From contig NC_089273.1 in NCBI RefSeq assembly GCF_963678975.1, positions 8,680,614 to 8,744,613 of the forward strand: a DNA stretch of 64,000 nucleotides, written 5' to 3'. A program made the position numbers and the translations under genes. Under the pieces are notes generated by a model, which saw only the letters and a list, made by a program, of their open reading frames with translations, made no database searches and was not told where the DNA came from. Each line of letters begins with the position of its first letter. Positions within the stretch are counted from its first letter, which is position 1. Positions 11,601 through 23,600 of this stretch are shown in pieces. This stretch comes from Dysidea avara (lineage: Eukaryota > Porifera > Demospongiae > Dictyoceratida > Dysideidae).

Positions 11601-14600
11601 GGGGCTTAATAAGAATCGGTTGACTATTCAATCCTGGGAGAAGCTACCGACCTAAAACTAAGAGGAATGATTATAAGGGTATAAAATCTATTCTCTAATG
11701 CTGGGTTAGAATTTTCAGCTGGTTTTCCAAGTTGAGTAGAAATCGTATTGTTTCTTTGTTGTAAAAATCATACCTGGTAGTTTCATCTCGATATCGTGTT
11801 TGTTAACCACTATACCAATCTTTCGAATCTCAATTGCCATTGGTAACAATGCTCAAAATTATAAGAGTCTCCCAAATAGAAAATTAGTGTGATGTCATTT
11901 GGAATAAGCTTTCCTTCCATCAGGTTCTCCTGTTAGGCAACAATGTGTTAGTTTCTTACAGATCCTGTCACATGTATGTGTATGAGGGTTGTGACTGAAA
12001 TTTCATGCATGAAACAATTAGAATTTTAATATTCACTGCTTTACCATTTAAGAAGTTATGCATCTGTTGGAATATTTCACCAAATTTATTAGGTACTGAC
12101 CGACGATGCAAATTACAACCTTTTATGGTCATGAATATTTGCATTGTCGTATGTGACTGATTTTCCAAAAATCCAGTCACATAAATGATATTCCTATACT
12201 GATCCAGTATACTATAGTCACTAAACAAGAACACAAAAGAGCCTGAAGGGGCACGTTGTAACTTGCAGGCATTATGGAATTCCTTTTGACCTCAAGGCCA
12301 TCCATATACAGTAGGGTAGTCATTCCATATTTGATACTTTTCAGTGGCTTGACCATAATGTAACTTTAGAAGCCACTTCGTAAGCTATAGGAGAAAAACA
12401 ATGGTAAACATAACAGGCTCTTCCCCCGACTTGTGGCTTCAAAAGAATGTGGGGGCATATCTCCAGTGACATATACTCTGGTAGTGGAATGTTGATGAAT
12501 AATATTCTCCTAACTTTCAAAAATGCTTCTCTTGGCAGCCAAGTCCTGTTCTTCCATTGAGAGTCCTATTAACATATCAAGATGCAAATCAGGGACAAGC
12601 CTAAATGAGACTTTAAGCATAATAAGTCCTATATAAATTTTTTATCTCAAGCACATTTTCGAGATTGGATGGTGGAGTATATATATAACATTGGAGGAGG
12701 GTAGCAACGTTGAATAGCAGCTTCAATAGCCATCTCTAACCTTCTTTATGGTGGCTAATTGTTGCTGTCTTTCTTGGGGGGAGCATGTAGGATAAGTGGA
12801 ACTGCTCTCTATTTTTCTTGTACATCAACAGTTAGAGCTAATAATGTATACCTCAGACTTGCATTAATCCAAATGGAATTGTTTATTTATAGACACAACA
12901 CTGTAAGACTTCCTATTCTAACAGACACATATGAAGTCCTTGGTATACCTACATGAAAGCCTATATAGAGAGGTGAGAAACCCAGCAGTGATGCAGGTTA
13001 TGGTATGGATGGCTTTTACCTGCATCGATTTATCTGTGTAGGAACCTGGGTGCTAAAAATTTTTGACCCCAGAATTTATGACATCTGTTCAGACTTAGGT
13101 ATTTACTTCTCAGTGTTCACACAGAGGTGGCAATGGTTAAAGCTAAGGTGATAGTGTGTATTTGATTCACCACGAAAGGGGATGGTGGATGGGATTATGA
13201 GGTGGAGTACATACACAGAACAATGGTTGCTTTAGGCAAGGAGTTACGAGGATAATATAGCTAGTTAGCACTGTTTCTTTTATCCAAACCTTGGGAATAC
13301 TATCAACTTATAGTTAGAATCAGAATTTTTAAATAGTCCATGTGAATAGCCACAGCAATTGGTTTGTATAACAGTATTCTAATAAATTCATTCACTTTCG
13401 CATGCAGAAAGGACTCAGGTTTGCAGCAATCGTTAAAGGAGACTAAGTGTTGTTGTGTACTATTTAAAGATCATCATGTTTAACCATGATATGAAGTGGT
13501 GATGAAATTTATGGGTGTGATTTGTTAATTGGTGGTTAGCCACAGGTCACTCTACATGTCTCAGACCCCACACAACAAAGTAAACACTGTGGTATTGTAC
13601 CGTAGTGTTGTACACACATTCCTATGGGTGTGATAATAACCTTTTTATGACATGGAAGAAGTCTCTTGTTAGGGAGAGAATGCTGGATCTCAAGTTGTGT
13701 GGCTCCTTAGGCACATGCCTAAACTGCAAACTGTCTCTAGATAAGTTACCACCTGACTAGAGTTTGTTTTTTTAAACCAGCTACAATTATACATTACAAC
13801 AACATCCTAACAGCTATCTCCCATGCTGGGTATGTGACTGCTCGTTACCGCAAGCACCACGTCCATGGCCTCCCCAATGGTGCACGTGACCTCAACAGGC
13901 TTGGGTAAGACACGTGGTAGTCAGTGCTCACTGTACACAGAGGCTGGGTTGCTATGCAATCCAGGCCTCACCCAAGCAACGGGAGATTTCTTTATTGTTT
14001 AAGCTTTTTGTTTGTTTATCCTTTGCTCTTAACCCCCAATCATGCGCGCTCTGGATTCTGGTCCCGTCAAACATTCAGCATGTTTCCCTCACTTAACCAT
14101 ACACTACCATGTTGTCCCCCTGTGCTATTAGTAACTTTTCAACACAGGAACTGCCAAAACAGAACAATTAACTCCGCCATCTATACATCCCCCTTTTGTC
14201 ATACAGTCTAATTAACAACATCTGTACACAGTTTACAATTAAACCCTAACATAACAATTGATATTTGGAAATAGCCTACTGAGTAGAAGGGACTTTTCTG
14301 CTATTTGTGACACACATGTACAGTACTGCTTGTACAATTCGGGATCAATCACATATAAACGTGTCATTACAACATCAACAATCACGTGATTCTATATCGT
14401 GCCTAATACAATTATGTGCGTGTGCATGTGCATGTGCAAGGCTAATAGTCTGTTCACACTACATCTCCCTTTCTCAAGTTATAAGTTCAGTTGGTCAGGA
14501 GGGCATATATTTGTTCCAGTTCGTGATCTGGTGACAACCGGACTTCTGACAAACTCTGGTCTAGCTTGTAGCATTGTTTCAGGCCTGTCTTCTGTAGTAG

Positions 14601-17600
14601 GGGATTCTGTAGAGGGTTCAGTTGGACATTCTTCAGGTCTAGCATGAAGGTTACTTCTATTTCGTCTGACAACTCCTGTGAGTGTCTGAACTTCGTAAGA
14701 CCTGTTTCTAGTCTCTTGAACTACTCTTCCTGGTATAGTGTCAGTGCCTTCCCTGGTAGCAACAAATACAGGTTGATCAACATCAAAACTTGGCAGTTCT
14801 CTGGCTCTATGCCGTCGGTCAAAATTTCTCTTCTGCTTCTGTTTAAAACTTTCATCAATTTTCTGGAACTCTTGCAGGTCAGGCCATTGGGGAACTAATG
14901 TCTCATTAGGTACAGGAAGAGTGGAGCGAATTCATCTGCCCATTAGCAATTGGGCCGGAGACAATCGACACCAGGAGAGTGGAGTTGATCGGTATGACTA
15001 CAGGACTTCATTAGGATCACAATTACATTTAAGTAAGTGCTTTATTGTTTTGACGGCTCTTTCTGCTTCCCCATTTCCCTGGGGGTGGTAGGGACTGCAT
15101 GTGATGTGTCGGAAGTCATACGCTGTAGCAAAATCCTTGAACTCCTGGGAAGCATACTGTGGGCCATTATCTGAGACAATCACATCAGGTATGCCATGCC
15201 TTGCAAAGATGGGTTTCATGGCGGAAACAACACTCTTTGTAGTAGTAGCAGATAGTTTTGCTATTTCAATATACCTGGAGAAGTAATCGATTAGTAGCAG
15301 GTATGTAGTACCTTTAAACTCAAACAAATCTGTTCCGATCTTTTCCCATGGACGATTTGGTAACATGGACGGGATCATGGGCTCGCTGTGACGCTGGAAA
15401 TTCTGGCAGCACTCCTTACAATTCTGTATCATAGTACTGATTTGTTGTGATATCCCTGGCCACCAAACTGATTCTGAGGCACGCAGTCGGCATTTTACAA
15501 TTCCTTGGTGACCATGGTGAATGCGACGCAGAATGTCATCCTGAAGCCCTATGGGGATCACAAGTCTATTACCTCGTAACAGCAATTGATTATGAAGAGA
15601 CAGTTCACTACGTATACACCAATAATGTTTGAGCATACCTTTGACTGTGTGCTTGGCTGGCCACCCTTCTTGACAAAAGTGCATTACCTGGGACAAAACA
15701 GGGTCCTCACTCTGAGATAGACGTATACCTTCTAGTCGATCAGAACTTGCTGGAAGAGATTCCATCACTGTAGAAACAAACAGTTCTACTGCCTTTTGCA
15801 AATCAGTGGACTCTGAGAATTCTATTCTTAGGGGAGCTCTAGAAAGGGTGTCGGCAGTGAGTAAAGCTTTCCCTGCAACATGAATTATCTGGTAATCATA
15901 TCGCATTAAGCGTAAACGAAATCGTAAAACCCGTGGTGGTAAGGCATCTAGATTTTTTTGTCCAAATAGTGAAATCAATGGCTTATGGTCTGTCTCAAGG
16001 ACGAATGACCTACCCAACAGGTACATAGAAAATCTCTCACAGGCCCATGTGAGTGCCAGTGCTTCCTTTCAATTTGCGCATAGCGCATTTCTGTCTCAGT
16101 CATGGTGCGTGAAGTAAAGGAGGCGGCCCGCCACTCTGAATTACTTTCTAATCTTTGTAGGATAACTGCCCCTAAACCGAAAGAAGATGCATCTGCAGAC
16201 ACCTTAGTATCTGCACTAGGGTCGTACAGTGCAAGAAGTGGGGTGTTTGTCAATACCTCTTTAACCTTGGCAAAAGCTTCTTTCTGACTTGGTCCCCACA
16301 AGTATGTGCGTTTAGAGCTGAGTAGCTCAGTTAGAGGCTTCATAAGGTCAGCACTGCAGGGAATGAACTTGGATAATTGGTTGGTCATACCAACAAAACG
16401 CCGCATCTCTGACACATTCTTGGGTGGGCTCATCTGAAGAATTGCATTTGTCTTAGCAGGATCAGCTATGACACCCTTGTGGTTTATAATGTGTCCCAAG
16501 AATTTTACTTCTGGTTTGGAAAACTCACATTTGCTTGGGTTTAAAGTTACTCCTGCAGAAACCAAACACTTCAACACAGTTTCTAAGCGTGCATCATGCT
16601 CACCTTGATCCTTGCTAAATATCAGGACATCGTCCATCATACAAACCACTCCTGGCAATCTCTGTAGCAATGAGCTCATGCGACGTTGAAACAATTCCGG
16701 GGCACTGGTAATGCCAAAGGGTAACACATTGAAACAATAACGCCCAAAGGGGGTTATGAATGTAGTCAACAGACGTGACTTTGTGGCAAGTGGTATTTGC
16801 CAGAACCCACTGTTGGCATCCAATTTCGAAAGCACTTGAGCTCCAGTGAGTTGGGTAAGGGTTTCTTCTACCCTAGGCAAGGGGTGAAATTCTCTCTGGA
16901 CACTCTCATTTAGGTGTTTGAGGTACACATATTCGCACTTGTCCTGAAGATTTTGGGACCACCACCATGCCAGCACACCAAGGAGAGGGGTCACAAACAG
17001 GGGAGATGACACCCAGTGATTCCATTCGATTAAGTTCAGCTTGCACTTTATTGCGTAAAGGTAGTGGCACATTCCTGGCTGTGTGGAGCGCAAATGGTCT
17101 GGCATCTTTTGCAAGTGACACTTCATACTCCTCCCCAAATGTGCCAAGACCATGGAAAAGCTGAGGATATTGTCTCTGGATTTCCTTAGCTGTGAGTTGC
17201 AATGAATCTAATCTTGATACCAGGTTCAACGATGTGATAGCAGGCAGCCCCAATAAATTGCGCTTTAGATCTTTTACCACAAATACATTCTGCTTACAGG
17301 AAACATGCTTGGAAGTGAGACTTGCTGTAAATTGTCCCAATACTGTCAGAAGTGACATAGCTGGACCATACAATCTCCTAGTGGTCTTCTCTATTTTGAC
17401 ATTTTGTAGCTGAGTAAAGGTGGCTTCACTAATTGCTGAGACTTCCGCCCCTGTGTCAATTTTAAAAGTAACTGGCAAATCATTTACCCTGAGCTCTGTT
17501 AGCCACTGTGTCTGTTGTCGAGTAGTTACAGCACCAAGGAAATTGTCATCTTCCTCTTCCTCAACATCTCCTAACGGCCGAGTTGGGTCATCGTATAGTT

Positions 17601-20600
17601 CCACTGTGTCAGCTGCTCTCTTTGACATGCACATACTACCGTAATGTCCTCGTCTGTGGCATTTATAACAAGCTACATCTCGAGCAGGACATTTATCTCT
17701 TGAGTGTTTACCCTTTCCACAACGTGTACAGTTTTTAAATGATTCAGTACGTGAGACGTGCTCTCTGGTTTCTTAGTAGAATTCCTACGCTTGTACCTAA
17801 TGTCCTCTAGGTCATTTGTAGGTAGCACTTCTGGTTTCTCCCTTAAAATCTCTTGCTGTTGGCTAACAGCTGCCTTTTGACGTATTCTAGTTTTTGCCTG
17901 CTCTAAGGTTAAGTTGGGGTCCATTTGTAATTGCTGAGAAAGACGTTGATCCCGGATACCAACCACTAATCTATCACGAATCATCTCTGACTTCATATTC
18001 CGGTAGTTGCACGTTTCAGCAAGGTGATATAATGTGGTGATATATTGTTCAGCGCTTTCACCTTCCAGCTGTGCTCTCTTGTTGAACTTTGCTTGTTCAA
18101 AAATAACATTTTGTCGGACCTTAAAAAACTGGTCAAATTTTGCCAATACATCGTCAAACCTTTCATACTCCTCTTCCGTTATGTTTGTAGAAGTCAGAAC
18201 ATTGTCTGCTTCTTCGCCTAAGCAGTAAAGTAACATACTGACTTGGCGTGACTCACTGCCAGTTGAAAGGCCAGACGCTTCGCGAAACTGTTGGAAGCGT
18301 TTCTTCCATCTTGGCCAATCGTCCGGATCTTTAAAGTTGAACGGTTTGGGAGGGTCGATATTCATAGTAGCCATCAGTCTTTTACTGGTAGGGTGCTGTT
18401 GATCCCACTTCTGACACCATGTACAATTCGGGATCAATCACATATAAATGTGTCATTACAACATCAACAATCACGTGATTCTATATCGTGCCTAATACAA
18501 TTATGTGCGTGTGCATGTGCAAGGCTAATAGTCTGTTCACACTACACTGCTAAACTGTTATATGTGGGAGTGTTATCATTTAACATACTGTAATCCATCC
18601 CTGTCACATGTACTGCATGTATCTCAATGCTTGTACACAAGCATGCCTGACATTAGGCGGTACAACTGGTTCATTACTTTTTCTACCATACTGTACTCGG
18701 TGTTTACAATTGTATTGTCATGGTACACCCATACCAATGTCAGAGTCCCCTGTAGAGCCCATGATGATGGCCAATGATGATGTCAATGCAATGTGGTTTC
18801 TGCTCAGCGCTCTGATTGTCAAAGTGAAGAAACTCAATCACAGCAAATGGTACTCCCACTGGCACCAAGGTAATCTTGCTCAATCTTCTTATAGGTTTTA
18901 TCGATGTAAATTCTCAGCAAACAGACCTGGATGTGTGATACACTAATTGGCATGCTGGGGTCCAACCTTACCTGACTATTGTATATTGCCAATTGCAACC
19001 AGGGTTATGCTTGTTCAATTATGTCTGTATGCCTTGATTCATCCTATTAAGTCTACCTCGATTCCCCCAAAGTGTCAAAGAGGCAAACGTATTAAATGCT
19101 CTTGATATCTCATCACTGTGCACTGGACTGTACCATATACTACACTAGTCCCATACTGTTGTCTCTCACTGACAGAATACTAACTAAGGATAGACTGCCA
19201 CACTGATTATATATTTGTGCCGATTCACCCACTGATGTTACTGAAATTTGGCTGTGCCAGTTTTCAATATTTTATCGCTTACGTCCCAAGTTCAACCTTG
19301 AATTTTTATGCGTGTGCGTGCGTGTATGTGTACGTATCAGACTACGGTCATGCTTCCCCTCAACATTTCTGTGACTTTCTGTGATTCCACTGAAATACTC
19401 CAGTGGCCACCTTATAATTATGATGTTTTTGTGTCTTCTCCAAGATGTTCCCCATTTGAGTTTTTGGACTATTTCTGGTACCACTGTACCAGTCGGCCAC
19501 AAGAAATACTGTCAGCAGATATGTATCTGATGATAGGCCCTTTTCGTGCTAGTTATTATATCTTTTTCACTTAGTTACTTGGCTATCTGTTAGTGATACT
19601 GGTTACGAGTCACACCAATTTTACTATAAACAGAACGGTAGCTAATAAACCCAGTTGTGTGTTTAATGACTTCATCTTTCAATGAACGGTAGTACATTGG
19701 CGCAACTCTCACCCAGATTACTACCCCTCTCTTGCACTCCATTTATACTGTCCCAAGTTACATTCAGCTCATGTTGATGACCTCAAATCTGCCCTTGATT
19801 CCCCCATCGAGAGCTGGGGACTTCATGTTTCAGTTAATAGTGAGGCTTGACCTGGCACATGTTGGCTAAAAAGGAGGAGGGGTGTTTACATGTGTAATAA
19901 CTGTGTAGTGATAGAATGCTGTAGTAGTTTCACTAGTGGGTGCAAATCTACTGGTTGGGAGCCTGGTCATCCCGCTGTCTCATAGCCCCACTGAATGCTC
20001 TTGGAATGTCGGAACTGCTCACTGTGCTGTCGGCCAATGCAACTTTACCCATTAGTGCAAGTGGAGAGTAACCGACACACAACCAGATGCTCTAATCTGG
20101 CGACAGATTCCAGGTTTTTCTTTTACAGCGTTGACAGTGATTGTTATATTACAGAATGCATGTGTGCATTATGAAAACTATATATATATAATTGCATATT
20201 ACACATTTGTCAAACTACTGTCCTTCACTATTGGCTGCTGTACGTAACTCATCTGTTGTCTTCTCTTTGTTTTATACTTGAGTAATTGCTTACAGAATCT
20301 TGGTGCCAATTTTATCGATGAGGTATAGAATGATAGCAATCAAGGACTGTATATTAACGTACATACAGTAATAGGGCAAAACTACTAAAAACACCCAATT
20401 GGACAGTTAATTGTTATGTACTGGGCTTACCTCTGTTTACACTACCTGGCCACTTTAACTTGATTTACTGACATGTGGTAGGTAATTAATATTTGTTTGT
20501 TACATGTCTTTCATCATCAACTTGTACTGCAGCACCAGATCACTCCATGCCTGAGCAACAAGGACAGGTGTAAGCTACATGCCGAACAGGCACTGTGTAG

Positions 20601-23600
20601 CTTTTAAGTGTTTCCGACACAGTGAACAGCTATTGTATCTACTTTTGATCTACCAGATGAAACAACTAACCAGGGGAATGTGGCATTACCATACTGCCCT
20701 GGGAGTTCATCTGCTCTGCTTGCAACTAAGTGATTTGCACATTTGATGTACCGTAGGCGATCACTATATAGCCCTTTGCTCACTGTTGCATACGTGAGTG
20801 TCATCACTGATTTTACTCATTTTTAGCATACGTACTTTTGGTCTATTGGAATTTCCAACCTTGTTTACCAGGTCTAGTAACTGGATGTTTCAAGGCAGCC
20901 GATGCCATGTGCTTGGACCCAGATTGCCAGGGTCAGGCATAATTTTTAGTGTCGTTCCATTATTGTTTAGCAATTTTGACTATGTAATTTTTAAAATTTA
21001 TAACATGCAAAATAAGGCAGTTTTCCTTCCTAACTGGTCTGAAATAAACATTGCAAATTGCTGCACAATTTACGTGTAGTGGTTACAGAGTAAAGCAAAT
21101 TTACTAAATTTCAGACAATAAAATGTATTAGAGATTTTCTCACTGCATTTTGGATTGTGTTATTAGTGTAATATAACAGAATGCATAATTATGAGCATTT
21201 GGAAAAATGATATTTTCCTTGACTGCTGACACATGAATTCAGCACATATTTGACGATTTTTGACTGACATTTTTGGTCTACACCCTATTATTGCTGTGGT
21301 TTCATTGCCATCCTACGTCATTCAACCCTTTCACATCCCCCTCCTTTATCCCTTACTCTTTCACAAGTGTGTTCGTCATCCCTCAGTTATATGGCTACAG
21401 GGAGAAATCCTTTGAGGTAGTAGGGGCTTGTATTTTTCTGACAGTTGGCGGTAACACCGAGTTCTCGCTTGTCTGACTCTGAGGCATTCAATAAGCTACT
21501 CTCAGCCAGACTCCTGTTTTTGTTGTTGTTTTTTTAGCAGCGTCTTTGCTGACAATTCTCTGCCATCTTCTCTACTTAGTTCCTCGTTATCCACTGTAGC
21601 AGACTGACTATCCCACACAACTTTGTCTTCCTTTTGTTGCTATTCTTCTCCTACTGTGCTGTCCCACTGAAGAAAACTACTTATCACTTCTGTCTCGTGT
21701 ATGCTGTATACGTAACGTTGGATAGCCTGCCGCCATTTCTGTCCTTTGATCTCCGTAACAATTAAAAGGAATGGGTTATGATTTGCCAGTTAACCTGTGT
21801 CTCAATTGTTTGTCTGTAAACATATCTATTTAATGGTAAAAGCAGCAGCATGGGTGAATCAAGCACTAATGTGTATTAAACTTCAGTGTAGGTAAGCTTT
21901 ACACTGAGGAGGTTTCTTATCGCCAGTTTGAAATAATTATGGGCATTACTCCATAAATTTGTGAACTACTTCCCCAACAAAACAAAACAACAAAACAAAA
22001 CAGTGGAGCAGTGACTTAAAAGGGACATGTCTCCTATACACATTAACAAGAATGAAGGGCAGCCTTAATCTAGAGAATTTGTGGAAAACCAGTTGAGAAG
22101 ATAATTCTGTATGTAATATGCTGATTTGTTCAAATAGTGCTTCCTTAGCAATGCATAGCAAAGTATTTAGAGAATTATGAAATATTTCACTAATCACAAA
22201 TTACAATAAGTATTAATTTGATAATCACATAGTGATTTAGTTTGCCATACATTAGTCTCAATAGTAGGAGTGCAATTAATCCCAAATCTCATGGCCTTGT
22301 TTCTGTAATTGCACTGTAATGTAGCCAATCAGAATTGCTGACATGTAAAGCCTTTTAAGTGCAACAACAAATGATGTAATACAAAGAAGGATGATGCAAT
22401 CACCTGATAGAAGTTAATGGCCACATAGAACTGGATAGATGTGTACTACAAGCCACGAAGGGTGGTCACTATGTGATTAGTAGGCAATCACGCGCATTTT
22501 CGTGCAACTATGGAATAATTGTACTCGTAACAGCCAAAATTGCACTCAAATGTGTGTGATTAGGCCAATGAAACTTGATTACCAGTTTCTCGCTCAGATT
22601 TTTGAAAATTTGATGCGGGCGGGCGGTTATTATTCATTATTCATTATTTTTCCAAAAGCACAACACACATCCAAACATGAAGATTTCTGCCAAAAAAAAC
22701 AGTGAGATCTACACTGATTACTCTTGCATTAAATAGCTAAGGTACGTTACTAATCTATAACAAGTGATTTTTCCATTAGAGTATAGCTGATTGCTCTATT
22801 AGAGTAAAAGTGACCGTTCTATTAGAGTATTTCAATCTGAAATACCAATAATGAAATTCCATGCGGGTGTATCAAAAGCATGCGGGCGATGACGCGAAAC
22901 TGCTAATCAAGTTTCATTGGCCTTACCCATACTAATTCTGTACATGCATTATTACAAAAATAAAAACCTATTGTTGATTAATTCCAGCTACAAAGCTAGC
23001 TGCATGGTGCCTGGTTTTAGAAGTAAAACAACATGAAGGTTGTTGTTTTTTTTTGCATTTGTTGAGTGTGTTAAGTTTCTGACTCCATGATAGCTACACA
23101 GGCTTTGTACCATTAGTGAGTCCCTAGTGGTATGATAATTACAATTGTCAAATGTTACTCTCTTTTAATACATTGTATTTGTGTTCTATTCACTGTAGTG
23201 GAGTCATTGGAAGTGGACTGTGTATATTTTCCAAGTATCCGATTGTGGGTTCCTATTTCCATGCGTTCATGGCATCTGGTGGAATATTTGACATGACGAA
23301 AGGAGACCTGTTTGCTGGCAAGGGTGTGGGCATGTGCCGCATCAAGCTACCCGGTGAAGGATGTCACTTGTCCATGTATACCTCACACGTACGTTAAGTT
23401 TGTAATTGGGTGCACGACAGCAGGGCGTGTTGGGACAAACTATACCCCCATCACATAACTGGTTACCATATTGCCTTGGTTAAATGTCTCACCTGAATAG
23501 TTGCTTTGGACTAAGGCACGTTGCCACGTTTAACCAAGGAAATATGGTATATCACATTACTGGAATATCTATAGGGACCAGTCTATTTTGCTTTTTTTCC

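Larger units (their letters stand above)
11108..14325. other. 5' part of sphingomyelinase intron 3
   Basis: Intronic DNA before the Gypsy insertion. It holds two TIR-bearing elements (11523-11914 and 11990-12181) and one orphan exon-like block (13781-13904). The rest has no feature I can support. Confidence 0.5.
14331..18546 (-). mobile_element. Ty3/Gypsy LTR retrotransposon, structurally complete, coding broken
   Basis: A 4216-bp element inserted antisense in intron 3 of the sphingomyelinase gene. On the minus strand the order is LTR, primer-binding site, gag with two zinc knuckles, protease, reverse transcriptase, RNase H, integrase, polypurine tract, LTR. The order RT-RNase H-integrase marks the Ty3/Gypsy group. 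LTRs are very short (127 and 133 bp), begin TGTAGTGTG and end TTGTACA in element sense, and differ by one substitution and one 6-bp microsatellite unit. Target duplication CTGCT is exact. Pol is interrupted by two frameshifts and two stop codons, so this copy is not expected to be autonomous. Its near-identical LTRs nevertheless imply a recent insertion, mobilisation in trans, or sequencing indels. Confidence 0.95.
18552..23198. other. 3' part of sphingomyelinase intron 3
   Basis: Intronic DNA from the Gypsy element to exon 4. It contains exon-like blocks of unknown nature (18744-18869 and near 19720-19850), a GT-rich microsatellite near 19308-19335 and three tandem copies of the CTATTAGAGTAT motif at 22773-22836. 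No sphingomyelinase exon belongs here by phase or homology. Confidence 0.5.

Noticed and set aside
18375-18437. The upstream ATG of the gag frame
   Set aside because: It starts inside the LTR and crosses the primer-binding site; the ATG at 18374 is the more plausible start.
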